Position numbers and translations under genes: made by a program
In this document: positions 46,601 through 61,600 of the stretch, in pieces
Numbering within the stretch: position 1 is the stretch's first letter
Layout of the letters: every line of letters starts with the position of its first letter
NCBI GenBank assembly: GCA_032164245.1
Contig: JAVMKO010000003.1
Coordinates: 133,856,424 to 133,920,423 of the forward strand
Direction: 5' to 3'
Origin: Sternotherus odoratus
Lineage: Eukaryota > Chordata > Testudines > Kinosternidae
DNA: 64,000 bases
The notes under the pieces: model-generated
Databases searched by the model: none
Told to the model about the DNA's origin: nothing
What the model saw: only the letters and a program-made list of their open reading frames with translations

Positions 46601-49600
46601 ACTATATTAGCCCTCTTTTTATTGCTAATATTGGTGCAAACAATATGATTTTCCTGTAAAAATTCCCTAGTATAAACAAGAAAGGGAGAAAGAAAGGGAA
46701 TTACAGTAAAAAAGGCAAGATATGATGAGGGCATGTTGGGATAGAAAGGATTAAATGGTAAAAGAACAAATTAGTATTTGAATTACACTGTGAAGTGGTA
46801 AATATTAGGACTGTTGCTGAAAAATTGTACAACCTCAATGAAGCTATGCCAATTTGAGCTGAGGATATGGCCTGCTAAGTGCTAAATTCTCTATTATGTT
46901 TACTAGAAAGCACAATGCAGCTATGTACACAAGTGCAAATCTTCAAGCTTCTGCAAAAGCGTTTCAGACTAACTCATCCATTATGTTCTGGCAGATAAAA
47001 ATATTACATATTTTAGTGGTTATACTATTTTCTCATCATTTCATGCAATTTATCCATGTAAATAAGTTATAGAAGGAAGCGTCTGTTGTAATATGTTTTG
47101 AGATCTATTGATGAAAAGTGAAATACAAGAGCTAGATACTATCATCTGTTGTAAAGACTGTCGCCCTAGTCTACATTCTATTAAAACTGAATTTTGATGG
47201 CCATCTCTGGTACCACAAATTAGCATATCTACAGTAAGCTTACTATAGGTTCTTTCCATTAGCTGGCCAGAGGAGGAAAAAAGTCATACTAAGTAATGGA
47301 ACATTCACATAAGAAAACAAACACAAACACCACTGAAGGACAAATTTGTGACCTCTATAAAATCATCTATGAAGCAGATTAAAACAGAAACCACGAGGAG
47401 ACTTTCAAAAGGTCCAAAGAATTCCATTTACTGGGACCTACAATAAACCAAGCAGAGTAAAATTTATTCTTTATGATCTTGTTGTGGGACAGCTACATTG
47501 CCACATTTTTCAGTGCTCCTATACAACAGACACTTGTGTTTTCCCTCAACTTGGATTGAGCACACAAAGCAACTTTTTCAGATGCAAGCAATTTTTCATT
47601 TGGTCAAATTCATCCTTTAAAAGCATATCTGGATTCTCTACCAGCTGCCTAAAAGTATGTCTACACTACAAATTAGGGGTGTCATTTCTCTCCTCATGTA
47701 TACACAGTCACCCATTCGTGAGTATAAGTAACAGAGTAGCTGTAGTAGCCAGGGTAGCAGCAGTAGAGGGACCGCTGGGCTGGGTTGTGCCAAGTACATA
47801 CCCACTGGTTTCAGCTGTAGTACTGTGTCCAATTTTGCTCAATGTACAGAAACTGGAAAGGATCCAGAGGCAAGCAACAAAGATGATCAAAGTGATGGAA
47901 AGCAAGCCATCTGAGCAAAGGCTGAAGGAACTGGGTATGTTTAGTTCGCAAAAGAGAAGATGGGGAGGGGAGGGAGAAACAGGATAGCAGTCTTCAGATA
48001 CTTGAAAGGCTGCTATAAAGAAAATGGAGAAAAGCTGTTCTCTCTTGCCATAGAGGGCAAGACAAGAGGCAATGGGTTCAAACTACAGCCTAGGTGACTT
48101 AGATTAAGTGTCTGGAAACCTTCCTAACTGTAAGAACAGTAGGGCAATGGAACAGACTGCCAAGGAGGTTGTGAAAGCTCCTTCACTGGAAGTTTTTAAA
48201 AGGAGGCTGGATACTCTTTTAAAAGGAGTCTTGGATGGTTTAGAGGCAACGAATTAACTAGATCAGTGATTCTCAAACTGTGGGTTGGGACACCAAAGTG
48301 GATCATGACCCTATTTTAACGGGGTTGCCAGGACCAGCATTAGACTTGCTGGGATACAGCTAAAGCCAGAGCTCCACCCCAACTAAGGCGGCAGGGCTTG
48401 GGCTGCGGCCCCTTTTCCCCACCAAACAAGGTAGTGGGGCTCAGGCTGCGGTCCCTTCTCCCCACTACCAAGGAAGCGGGGCTCGGGTTGTAGCTCCCTC
48501 TCCCCCCACCCAAGGTGGCAGGGCTCGGGCTCAAGCCCCCTCCTGGGATCATGTAATAACTTTGTTGTCAGAAGGGGGTCACAGTGCAATGAAGTTGAGA
48601 ACATCTGATCTAGAAGACTCTTCCAATCCCTTCTAACTTTGTGAGTCTATGTTTGTATTCGGCACAGCTCGACTACCACTACACACACGACCATGGCTAC
48701 ACTGCTATTTTATACCTGCGCTAGCTCAAAGAGAGCTAGTGCAAGTATGTGTACATAAGCAGGGGGATCAGCTCCCAGCTCACAGTGTAGACATAGCTTT
48801 AGTGACCAAATAATGAGCAATTTTTACCTGGTAGATAAGAACTTGAGATACATCTAGAAATAAGACTAAATTATATTAGTCTTTTTTTAGTCTAAATTAT
48901 AACAGTTCTTACTAGCATAAGTGACTAGAAACAAACCACTGAGAATTACTATTTGGCAGACAGAAATCTTTATGTGAACAATTTAATACAGTTCAAAAAA
49001 TTGAACACTCAACCTCCTCAGTTTACACATTACTGATTTTCATTGCTAAATTATCTAATGCCTATAACCTTCTTGCTATATCATATGCCATCAAAATCTT
49101 GCCTGGGGAATGAGCATTAGAAAAACCCACCTCCGCTAGTCTGCACCAGTCTTTGAGAATCAGGGAAGAGATGCCAGAATCTATTATGGATACAGAAAAA
49201 ATTATAGCATCCTGAGGAGGAATTATATAAAATGCATAAGGATCTCTCTTAGCTAGAGGGAGAGTGGCTGGAAGTAGAGCTTGAACTATGGACAATTCAG
49301 AAAGAAGGGGATGGGAAAGCATCAACTAAAAGATGACTTCTAAGAGGATGGAGTATTTATGTTGTTTATATCAAGATCACAGGACACAGTAACCCATCTC
49401 CCCAATGTAATTGAGAATGGCTCTCCCAAAAAAGGCACAACAAGAACCTGCTGAAGCACAAAGTTTAATTTTTGTGTGGGTTGATGACTGTGGGTTGCAA
49501 GGAAAGAATTGTACGTTTTCTAGTTTGTGAAGCAGGACTACAAAAGCCCAGAAACTAGCACTGCATTTTAGAGCGTGCCCACTCTAAGTGGAAGTACATT

Positions 49601-52600
49601 GTACAAAGCTATAATTTTCATTCCCTTTTCTAGCTCAAAAGGGAATAACTCATGTCTTTGCATAGGCCTTCTTTGTATGTTCCAAATCTAGTTAATTTAA
49701 ACACCCTCTTCTCCCACCAAAAACCCTGAAGAGTATGGGAAATAAACTGTGACATCTACTTTATGAAAACTGTCTCATTTCCTTAATTTATGAGATCTTT
49801 TCCTTTATGCTATCTTTGGGGGGGTCTATCTGCTCTTCTGAAAATTCGCTGTTCCTTTTCAATGAGAAATTCTGTTGCTATAGTCATAAAATTACCCAGT
49901 TTTCAATTTAAGCACTACAATCAGGGACCCCATTTTGGTCTCTTAGCCTATTATTTTTGCCCTCACAATCCTCAAGGGCTTTACCAGCCAGCTTTTTAAT
50001 ATGGTTAAGAAATATGTTATACTACCAAAACAATTGTAGGTGATCAACAGTTGTACGGGTTTATTTATTGTTAGGGAGAGGGGAAGTATAGTTAATTGTT
50101 TCAAAATTTATATTAAACTTACTGATTTCCAGAATTTGCAAATTGGTTTTGATGTCCCAGAAGCCTCTTTGACTACCCTGGAGAACCAGAGTTCTGAGAC
50201 TGCAATTCAGAATTCTGACACAGAATTCTACGAAGTCAGGGGTGGGAGTAACCTTTTACATCTTGATAGGGATAGTGAAGAAAAATTCCCTTCCACACTA
50301 AAAATAAATCCAACTGACACCAGAAGGGAACCTAAAGCAAATTCTTGTGATAGCCCAAGGACTCTAGCAGCTATTACAGGTAGTGGTCTGCTGAGGAGAT
50401 ACAAAAGTTAAGAATCTGACGAGGAACAGTGACCATATGAAATTGTTATACAGAATGGCAACCTTAACAAAGCTTCTTAAAAGATATTTATAATACTACT
50501 GGTAAATTCCAGAGAAAAATCACCTGGCACAGTGCAGAAAGCTGCAAGTTCAAATCTGGACACCCATCCACATACTTCAAAGGGAGAGAATATTGATAGT
50601 TACTCAGTTAGGAGCACTGAAAAAAAATGTCAAATTCTTGCCTTGCAAACATACCTAAGAGGTCTGAAAATGGAGGGCATATGAAGAAGCCAATTATTTT
50701 TTCCTTGTTCCACCAGCATATTTTGTGAAGTTTTATCCCAATCAAAAGGTGGCATTACTTCAAAAATATCTCAAATGGTTTCTTCCATTTTGTATGGTGT
50801 CAATTTAGATTTTAAAAAGGCCTTTCAGCTTGTTTCATTTGATGCAAACATATTAGGTCAGCCTTCACTATGTAACTAAAGAACTGTGCCACGATGGTTG
50901 CCTTTTTGCGCTCGCTGTGTTATTCATTGGCAAGATTGTTGCTAAAGGGCCAAATCAGAGCTTAGTCAACTAGTGCAATGGCAGTCACAGGAGTGAGCCT
51001 CAGGTCAGTTCTGCCACTTGAGATTTGCAAGACAGCCTCTTAAATTTCATTACATTCTGTCCCTATATTGTACCATGGAGACATTCATCTGGCTGCGTTA
51101 CAAGGTTTGTTTCTTGCATGAATGCCCAACTCTTCCCTCAGTCTTGTCTGGAATCCAAGAATCTCTATTCCTCTTGTCAGAATGCATAATATGTATGTAT
51201 GTATATATATAAAAATACTAGCGAAAATACCCGGCGTTGCTCGGGTCCGTCGGAGGTGGGGAGGGGGCAGAGAGCTGAGCGAGTGTGGGGTCCGTTGGAG
51301 GGGGGAGGGGGCAGAGAGCAAACCTGACACCCCCACCTCACTTACCCCTCAACCAACCCCGACTCACATTTTCACCCCCCGCAGACCAAACCCGACACCC
51401 CGACTCACATTTTCACCCCCCCCCGACCAAACCCGACACCCCCACCTCACTTACCCCCCCCCGACCAAACCCGACACCCCCACCTCACTTACCCCCCCCC
51501 GACCAAACCCGACACCCCCACCTCACTTACCCCCCCCGACCAAACCCGACACCCCCACCTCACTTACCCCCCCCGACCAAACCCGACACCCCCACCTCAC
51601 TTACCCCCCCCGACCAAACCCGACACCCCCACCTCACTTACCCCCCCCGACCAAACCCGACACCCCCACCTCACTTACCCCCCCCGACCAAACCCGACAC
51701 CCCCACCTCACTTACCCCCCCGACCAAACCCGACACCCCCACCTCACCCCCCCAACCAAACCAGACACCTCTACCTCACTTACCCTCCGACCAAACCCAA
51801 CTCAGGTCCATCGGAGGTGGGGAGGGGGCAGAGAGCTGAGCGAGTGCGGGGTCTGTTGGAGGGGGGTGGGGGCAGAGAGCTGAGCGAATGAGGGGTCCGT
51901 TGGAGGGGGTATTATGACATCATAACTATGTCACAGAGAACAGCAGCTGCCCAGCTAATGTGAATGGGCTTTAAAGAATTTCACCCCTGGGGGGCGTCAG
52001 AGGTGAGATTTGAAAAATTTTCGACTCTTACCCTGATTAGGACGCTAAGACCTCTAACTGTACCAAATTTCAAGTCTCTAGCTCAAACGGTGTGGAAGGA
52101 GTAAGTGCACATATATACACGCATACACCATTTGACTTTTATATATAGATAGATATAAAAAAAAAAATCACAGCACATCTACGATGTACATAGATATAAA
52201 ATAAGATGCATTTGAGGCATGATATATGGTGCCATCAAAGGAAGTCTCAGTTTGTGACATAGTTTTCATGGTCCCAACAGACTTGCAAACTCACATCTGA
52301 AGTTTTGGATGCTCCTCCAAGGACTGTGGCCACTTTTCATTGTAATATATTAAATTTCCTATTGGAACTACATATCTGAAGTCAAGCATAGGGTCCCATT
52401 AGGAAAACAAAGCTTTTGAACAAGTGGCAATGGCTAAGGGAGGAAGGTTCTCAAGACACTCATGGATGACATTTAATATTTTTATACGCCTAAAAGTTCT
52501 CTTTTTATTTAAGAGCATAAAGAAATGGAATGCTCAATAGTGTCATATAGAGATAAACTCTGAAAAATTCTATGAGACAAAATATCTAAAGGCCTGGTGC

Positions 52601-55600
52601 TTAAAGATATCAAAATAATAGGCACAAGTCAGAGTCTTACAATATTAAAATGCTGATATAAGAAAAATAATATTTATGCATTATCTTTAAAAAATGGATT
52701 TTGTTCCTGTTTCCTCATAAAACATTGGTTTTTGATAAACACCGATGTATTAATAAAATGCTTTTCAATTCAACACACCTGCCAGTGCTGAGTCACTGCA
52801 TTCCACACTCCCACCTTCCCTGTATGACTAGTAGCCACCAGCTGGTTGCCAATGAAGAAGAGGGCATCTACAGGGACTCCAAGACTGAACACTCCTACAA
52901 AAAACAGAGAGTGTATGAAGCTTGTTTTCAGAATAAATGCAAAAAGAATAAAACAGTAAAGATGGAATCTCTCTCTCCTCTTTTTAGACATACAATGATT
53001 TAAACTACTTTTACTTCAACATGCAGTAATCTGCTGATGCAGTCATTGTGTCTTTTGGGGGAAAAGTGATGTTGCAAAATAATAATAAATTCCTGTTCCT
53101 CTATAGCCATCTTTATCCTAAGGCCTCAAAGCATTTATGAACATCAACTAATGAAAGATCAAAATACTGTACTAAGCTCTAATTTGAAAACAAGCTCGAA
53201 TTTAAAAATGTACAGTTAAAGCTGATCAGAAGTGCTGTCCACAAATGATGAAGCTCTTATACAACTTGGGCAAGAATTGTCAAAAACATAATAGTGATAT
53301 GAAGGATGTATGATACTGTCTTTTGAACAAATTATTTTAGGACTACAATGATCAGAAATTAAAACAAAAGAGTTTCCTTTTTTGCTATGGAAGCCACCTC
53401 TGTACCTAAATCAACTATTATAGGTAAATATAATTAATCAGACAAATATATCACTTTTACTTCTTTCTATATTGCAGAAAGATAGGTCTTGTGATTATTA
53501 TATTACTAGAAAACATACACTAAAAACACACACATTTATAACTAATCTTGAAACATGTACTTATCAGGATACACTGGAAAATCCCTTACAATGAACATGA
53601 TTTTTGGAAATGCCCAAATTTAGCTTCTGGAATTGTTTTTAGTGGCATTTGACTAATTGCCACAGTAAACCCTGCTTCTAAGTCTAAAACATCTCTTCAT
53701 GACCAGCCAATCATAGAAACTGAAATTGCTTAGCAATGAAGATTAACACTGTCAAATACAGCCAAGCATGCATGAGCAACTTAATAATAAAATTAAGTTT
53801 GCTTAAAAAAACCCCATCAATCTGATAAGAGCTGTTCAACCACTAATTAGGATATTTGAAGCAGTACTTTAGAAATAATAGGCCCTTATTTTTTCCCTTC
53901 TTTCAAGTCTTACACCTACTGGTCCTGTCTAAATACTTTTTTTCTAAATATTTCTCACCACTTTACCACCACCCACTATGAGTATTACTGGTACTTTCAC
54001 TGACATTCACCCATCACTACTCCAATTACTGGATGCTAGCCAGTACGGAGATCAAGAGAGGCTCAAAAGACAAAAAACCGAGATGAAGCTTTGATGTTCA
54101 CATTTTTTGAATTCTCATTATCATCACATGAATAGGGAACTGAGTCAACCTACACACTGCAGCTGGCTCATTTCACTTCACTGCAACACTTATTTCCTTC
54201 TAGTGGCACTAAGATATCACAATGACATTCAGGCCAGGTCTACACCATAAACTTACATTGGTATAACTACATCATGCAGGGGCATGAAAAAATCCACATC
54301 CCTGAACAATGCAGTTATACCAACCTAATCTTCAGTAGATGCATGCACTATGTCAAGGGAAGGGCTTCTTTAAGCGACATAACTACCACCTCTTGCAGAG
54401 GTGGATTAACTACGCCAACAGGAAAAGCTCTCTCTTCAGAGTGTAGCATCTTCACTGAAGCGCTACAGTTGCGCAGCTATACCAGTGCAGCTGCGTCGCT
54501 GTAGCATTAAGTGTAGAACTGCCTTCAGTCTCTCATTCAGGGTCTAATATGACTGGTACTGACTGACCAGCTTAAATGTAACATTTAGCATGAAATCAAA
54601 CAGTTTTTGAAGAGTCACAGCTAATCAACACTGAAGAGTTTTCATAGTTCTCCAAGTTTCTTGGGGGTGATTTGGTAGGATGCTTGCCAACTAGATCAAT
54701 CAGACAAGAAGTAACTCAGCACTAAATACTGTAGGGTTGTAAGCATAAACCTATCTTCTTTCATTATAAAACTGCTCATTAGGATACATGCACTGCCAAG
54801 TAAGGAGTTTCTCGATGCAGTTGTTTACTGACATTTACAGTAAGTTACACAAAGCTCTTATACAGCCACTTAAATGTTTTAATAAATAATGTAGTGGCAT
54901 ATCTCCAAGAGTTGTGCAAATCCTTCTACTAAAACTCAGCAGAAATCTCTTTAAGAGTATTTAAACATGGAAATCCCCAAACAACTTGATTTGGATAAAT
55001 TCAAATGACAAAAAACAAGATGTCATTTCAAACAAAAGAATAATACTCTACTATGCTCTATGATGGCAGTCAGAAAGCTTGTTACACACTAGTGCTTTAA
55101 TTATGATGCCAAATGATTTTTCAGGTCATGGAGTATCATCTCTGATGCAGATTATATTCAACAGTACCAGGCACATAAAAGTAGGCAATAATAAAAAAAA
55201 GGGAAACAACTAGAATTGATTACTCTAGAGAAGGATAAGGCTCAGGGAAATCAAGGAAGACAGCTTGAATGGTCTGAAGGAATTTAAAGTGTCACTCCGG
55301 CTTAGGCTCAACAATCTTGACGGCCATCTACAGGAAAGACGATGGTATAAGTAATGACAGGTTCCTGTCTTAAGGGGCCCTCTCAGTAAAACACTGCTTA
55401 TAGCAGCAATCCAGCAGTGGTGTCCTACGTAAGTAATATTGAAAGGAATACAGCCTCTGGGAGAGCTCTATCATGGAGATGCCAGCCCTTGCAATTTTCT
55501 GTGGATGGTGTTGTCAGGTTCTGAAGAGCATTTGTAACAATAAATTGTTTCTTTTACAGGACATGGAAAAACTACTGCTTCACTATCCCAAGGCACGGCT

Positions 55601-58600
55601 TCAAACATTTGACTCTGCAAGAGAAATAGGCCAGTAAAACTATTTTATTGTTGTGTTACTGGATTGTTTAGTTTAATTGAATTGGGGGAAATGAGGAACC
55701 CCACACATTTGAGTTATAATAGCAAATTAAAAATAGAACTGTGGAACACTTAGTTCGTAACATTGACAAAACACACACAATACAGAGGGCCAGAATGTTT
55801 TTATCTATTTATGTTTTTAAGACATGGAATTTTTCATAAACATTTTGATTTTTCCAAAGTTTTCCCATGTTCAAAATAATGATAGCAACTTTCACCAAAA
55901 ACATTTAGTCTGTTGGTTGCGCTGCAAAATGTTTTTCCCCCCTGATTTCTGTTTTCTTGTTGTATTTTTACTGACACTAAATTTTAACTGGTCAACTTAG
56001 ACACATAGCAGGATATGTTAAAATCTGAAATTGTCTTCATGATTTTCAGATCTTAACTTAAAAAAATCTGTTTTTGGAAAAAAATTAAAGCTATACGGTT
56101 ATATAACAACATTTTTTTTTGAATTCTCGCCTGTTCCTATGTGGAATATTTAAAGATCAGAGATAAAAACAAAACAAAAAACCGGTTAAGTGCCAGCTTA
56201 CGAGAAAATTTTAAGTTAAAATTCACCCAAAAATATTCATGTGCAGACATAAGCTGCAATAGCATAGCTGTGCTACTGTGGCAGCTACGGCTACATTTAT
56301 AAAAGCACCCAAAACTTTTCAACCAGTTGGCTTAAGAATTTCACAATATCTTTGAAAAAGAAAGAGTCATATAATGGAATATCTAACAGACCCTTCCATG
56401 CTCACTGATGGGGGGAGATGAAATCTAAGAAATTTCAATTTTTTGTGTATAGAATTATGCTTACTCCTTTCAGATATGTGGCAGCACAACTACTTTCTTA
56501 GTATTACAGGGGACTCCATTCTAAAATTTCTTAAAAGGAGAAAAACCTAGATGAAGTTTTATACTAATAACTGCACTCTGTTTTATTAGTGACTAGCGAA
56601 AATACCCGGCATTGCTCCGGTCCGTCGGAGGTGGGGAGGGGGCAGAGAGCTGAGTGAATGCGGGGTCCGTTGGAGGGGGAGGGGGCAGAGAGCAAACCCG
56701 ACACCCTCACCCCACCCCCCCACCCAAACCCAACACCCCCACATCACCCCCCTACCAATCCCAACACCCCCTGACCAACACCCACACCTCACCCCCCGTA
56801 GACCAAACCTGACACACCCACCTCACTTTCCCCCCCAACCAAACCTGACACCCCTACCTACCACCACAAACAAACCCGACACCCACACCTCACTTACCCC
56901 TCGACCAACCCCGACCCCCCTCCTCACACCCCCACCAAACCCAACACCCCCTGACCAACCCCAACACCCACACCTCACCCCTCACATCTTCCCACTCCCC
57001 CAGACCAAACCCAACACCCCCGGCTCACTTACCCCCCGACCAAACCCGACACCCCCCGACCAAACCCGACACCCCCCGACCAAACCCGACACCCCTACCT
57101 CACTTACCCTCCAACCAAACCCAACTCGGGTCCGTCGGAGGTGGGGAGGGGGCAGAGAGTTGAGCGAGTGTGGGGTCCGTTGGAGGGGGTATTATGACAT
57201 CATAACTATGTCACAGAGAACAGCAGCTGCCCAGCTGATGTGATTGGCCTTTAAATAATTTCACCCCTGGGGGGCGTCAGAGGTGAGATTTGAAAAATTT
57301 TCGACTCTTACCCTGATTAGGACCCTAAGACCTCTAACTGTACCAAATTTCAAGTCTCTAGCTCAAACGGTGTGGAAGGAGTAAGTGCACGTACATACAC
57401 GCATACACCATTTGACTTTTATATAGATAGATTAGAAAGCCAGTTGAATTTGGGATAGAAAGAGCTGGGTTCTATTTCCCATCCGGCCACAGAGTTCCCG
57501 CATGACCTTGTGAAATACACTTCAGCTCTCTGTGCTTCAGTTTCCCCAACTGTCATATAAGAATGATAATGATTCCTCACTTCTCAGGGCTGCTGAAAAG
57601 CAATATTCATTAACATTTGTAAAGTGCTGAGACAACACTGTGAACATAAAAAAAAAATTAAATATCCATTAATAAAGATATACCTTAACCTTGTATTTTG
57701 GAATTCACGTTCAAAAGTCAATTTTGTCTTTATTTTAAATAAGCCAACCTGAACTGAAACTCCCAAATATTTTAGACCGTATTTAATAATTTCACATCAA
57801 TTACATTAGCTCCCATCATATTCTAGGTCTTAACATTTTAATGTTAAAAGGAAAGAGCAATAGAGAATGAACTGTACAAATTTGCAGCCAATTTCAGAAA
57901 AATGTCTAAATTAACAAATTACAATTATTCTTGGTACTAAGCTTATTTAATTAAATCTATGGTGACAGTACTTTATGGCTGGAGGAAACAGGTTGTCACC
58001 ATCTTTCGAACCATGACTTACATACCACCCTTGGAATTGAGGATATTCCTAATTACCATCCTCTCCTCATGCCCCAAAAGCCCATTATTCATGTTTTTAA
58101 GCAATTATATATTTTAATAAATCAGACAAACCATCAATCACAGCCATACTAAGGAATGTTTGTTTCTCTGAAACCTTTTTCATATTTATATGACCTCTAG
58201 TATTGTGAACCCTTTGATGCTAAACCGTTTGGTACCCAGTACTACATGACCACACTAATTTAAATTGTATTTTTGTTTAAAATGCTGACTACTGGTAGCA
58301 CAAATCTGTCTCCAAATTCTATATAGGAACTGCATTTTATAAGAAGATTAGCAAAAGCAGACTTAAAAAAAGACCTAAAATATGACCTACTATAGAACAA
58401 AGCAAGGGAAAAAAAAAAAGATTACAAGCTAGAAATCTTTTTTAGGGTGCACCTAATCTGCAATAAAAGACCAGGGGCTAGTTTGTCAACATACTTGGGC
58501 TCACAGGGCTCAGGATGCAAATGGCAAAGTAGATGTTCAGGCTCGAAGACCAACCTACCCTCCTCCTCAGTTTTCAGAGCCCAGACCCCACACTGAGCCC

Positions 58601-61600
58601 AAATAGCTACACTGCAATTTTTAGTCCCATACCCCAATCCCTGCGAGCCCAAGTCATTTGATCCCTAGCTCTGAGACATGGTGCCATCGGGTTTTTCACT
58701 GCAGTGGATGTACCCTTCGCTTTTCAACTCAAAGTCTTATGCTCAAATCCAACTTTTAGTGCTAAAGAACTGAGTCTAATGGATTGAGTTAACTTCTAAT
58801 CCATATTGCCAGATTAAACAAGCAACCAATGACACTAACATGAACGACGGCTCTGAATTGCCTCTGCTCAATAAAGAGACACTGATTTTTGGATTGTATT
58901 TCTTTTCACTCATTCAGAAGGAAGCGTTTCCAGATCAAAATGAAGGGCAGAAACGTATACATGAAAATTCTTATATTAGATTGCTGTACCAAAATTAATT
59001 TTTTAGTAAGTCTGTGTAAATGTTTGTTATAAATTATCCAGTCAGACCATATGTGGAACTATCTTTTTATGGGTCAGAAGATATTAGCAGTAAGACATCA
59101 TCACACAAAACTGTCATACTCACCAATTTCACTACCGCTACCACCATCCTGAATGCTCCACAGGATGATGCTACTCTCAGAGGCAACAGCAACCATCTTA
59201 TCTTTGTCCCCGTGTGGACCTCCAACAACCTTGGCATTCAGAGCCACTCGTTCGATAGTCCAATCCAGATACGGACTTGTGAAAACCTGTTGCCATCCTG
59301 AAGATTCTTTGATTCTGGGAAGGATGAGAATTAAAAAAAAAAGTACACTTTCCAAATAGCCTGAGTTTGGAGTTTGTACCTATAGTCAGTCTTACAAGCC
59401 AATTATATTACCTGTAAGTTATAAAACAATAGCAAATAAAGAATTCTGATATTAACACAATCTTCACAGGCCTACAGCCACAAAATAGAGGAATTCTGGA
59501 TTAAATACAGTGTTAAACGTTAATTTATTGTGCCTTGGTAATGCAGAACATATGATCTTCTGCTAGCCTCAGAAAAGCAGGTGATATTCTGAGCTGCAAC
59601 ACCCAGCCAGAAGGAAACAAGTAAAGGATTTTAGTCTTATTGTCCTGGTTTTGCCAGTTTAAAATACATCCTTAAGGTTCTGCCCCGACCCAATAATTGC
59701 TAGGTATCCTACTCGTGCTCAACTGAATGTGAATCATGCGAAACACTGATTTATGTATAACTGTGCTACCTAATAAATACAGCACTCTCACTATAATCTC
59801 TACTCCATTTCTATTTTCTGCTACACTGTGATCTAGACTGCAAGACATTGCCTAGAAACCTTAATTCTAAATAATTCTTTGCCCGTGTGTAAAGGTTTTC
59901 TTTGTAATTCAATGTTACTGACATAGAATGCAATGCAGAAGACCTTGAGAAAGGATGCGACACAGAGAAGGTGGAGGGCAAGAACACCAGTAAATGGAAA
60001 AGTGAAACAAAATTGGAAGTGTAACAGACAAAACACAGAACTCTTACAGAGGAAAAAACATTGAAGAGTAAGGCAGAATAGAAAAAAAGGATGATTAATG
60101 AACAGTACACAAATGTTATGAAACATTTTTGATTAAAAATGTAAAATATTTAGAGTGAACCATTCTTTAAAAGCTACAAAGAACCAAGACATAATACTAC
60201 AGTTCTTATAAAAAAAAAAAAGTCTGAATTTTCATTTTTACTCCCTCAAATTTCAATCTGACAATTTTTACAGTAAACCAAATCCCACCTTGAGACCCTA
60301 TTTAAATTCTGCATAGCTTTTAAAGGGGAAAAAAAACTTTGCAACTTAGTTTGATTTTACTCTACTTGTCACAGCAAGAAGGCAAAAACACAAGAGGGTG
60401 TTTTAATGTTTTTGAATTATTTCTTTTCTACTGTGAAATTAAATCTATTTGCCCACATATACAATAACAAAATATATATGTAAAAATGAGTAAAATACAA
60501 GGACCAGCCCTGGAGTAAGCACACAACTTAATGCAAGTTGCATTCTATTTATCTAGGGAAGATTTTGGCCTACTAGATCTCGTTCAAAACCCAAGGCTCT
60601 AGATCAGCCTAGTTTAAGCCAAATGGCTGTACCTCTTTCCCTGAAATGTTGGGATCAGCGTGCTTGGTGATCCCAGCTTCTGCATTACAATTAATTTTAG
60701 GTGTTTATATTTTTTATGTACATCTATGTAATTGAATGTTTTATGTCCAAATAATATGTAAATGGCCATCTTGGACAGCTACTAAGAGATCTGACTTCAG
60801 AAATAGCTCTAGCAACTGTAGTTCTGTTATTATATTGCATTTTTCCTATAGGACTGCATTTTTAAAAAGTTCTAGGACACTATAAGTGCCAAATACTTAA
60901 ACTTATGAATTTAAAGGATTCCATACTTTTCATTTGCAAGATGAAATGCTACATTTTTTAAGGATGCCCTATTTTTCTGTAGGCTTTACAAAAATGAATT
61001 TTTTTAAGTATTTAAAGTATGAAACATGTTTGAAGTGTTCATTTAATCATATGTCCTTTCAAGCATTATGATTTATTTTATAAATATGCAGAGACTTAAA
61101 AATATTTCTAACTCCATGGGCTTCACAGCCAGTTCAATGTAAATTGCTACTTTAGGACTTTAAAATTTTGTTTAGCAACAGCACTTCCTTCTCACGCCTC
61201 TACATTCTACTGAGGCAATGCAACCTCAAAATACCTTAAGCCAGATAATTTGGCTATCATGCACAGGTATTACGGAAATATGCTAGCAACTCATAAGTAC
61301 AGTTATTTTAAAATTACTGCCTCCCAGGTGCCAGATAGTCTAAAAAAATGCTGGAAAAATTACAGGCTTCAGAGACGGAGCTCCAGCCCAAGCCACAACT
61401 TCAAAGCGCTGTCCCCGCAGCTATTTTTAAATCTCTAGCGCAAACCCCAATAGGCCAAGTCTGTCAGTCTGGGCCAAGAGGCTCTCTTCTAATGGCAGTG
61501 TAGACAAAATTCATCAGAAGATGAAGTTTGGGAAGAGGGGAGGAATAATAGGAAGATTATTAGCATATATGGTTTGTGTTATACAGGTCAGCCTAGATGA

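Larger units (their letters stand above)
47652..48800. mobile_element. MITE split by a CR1 that is itself split by a hAT element
   Basis: The outer ends aaagtatgtctacact (47652) and the complement of gtgtagacatagcttt (near 48800) form inverted termini of a turtle MITE. The middle is occupied by the CR1 and hAT insertions listed separately. The right remnant includes ctacactgctattttatacc tgcgctagctc. Confidence 0.6.

Noticed and set aside
48340..48604. Two - strand frames rich in [10 protein letters not shown]
   Set aside because: Tandem GC-rich interior of the nested hAT element.
51122..51883. 253-codon Pro/Thr-rich open frame
   Set aside because: It is the Helitron minisatellite read through. 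The unit lacks stops in several frames, the product is pure [12 protein letters not shown] repeat, and it is not conserved in the second Helitron copy.
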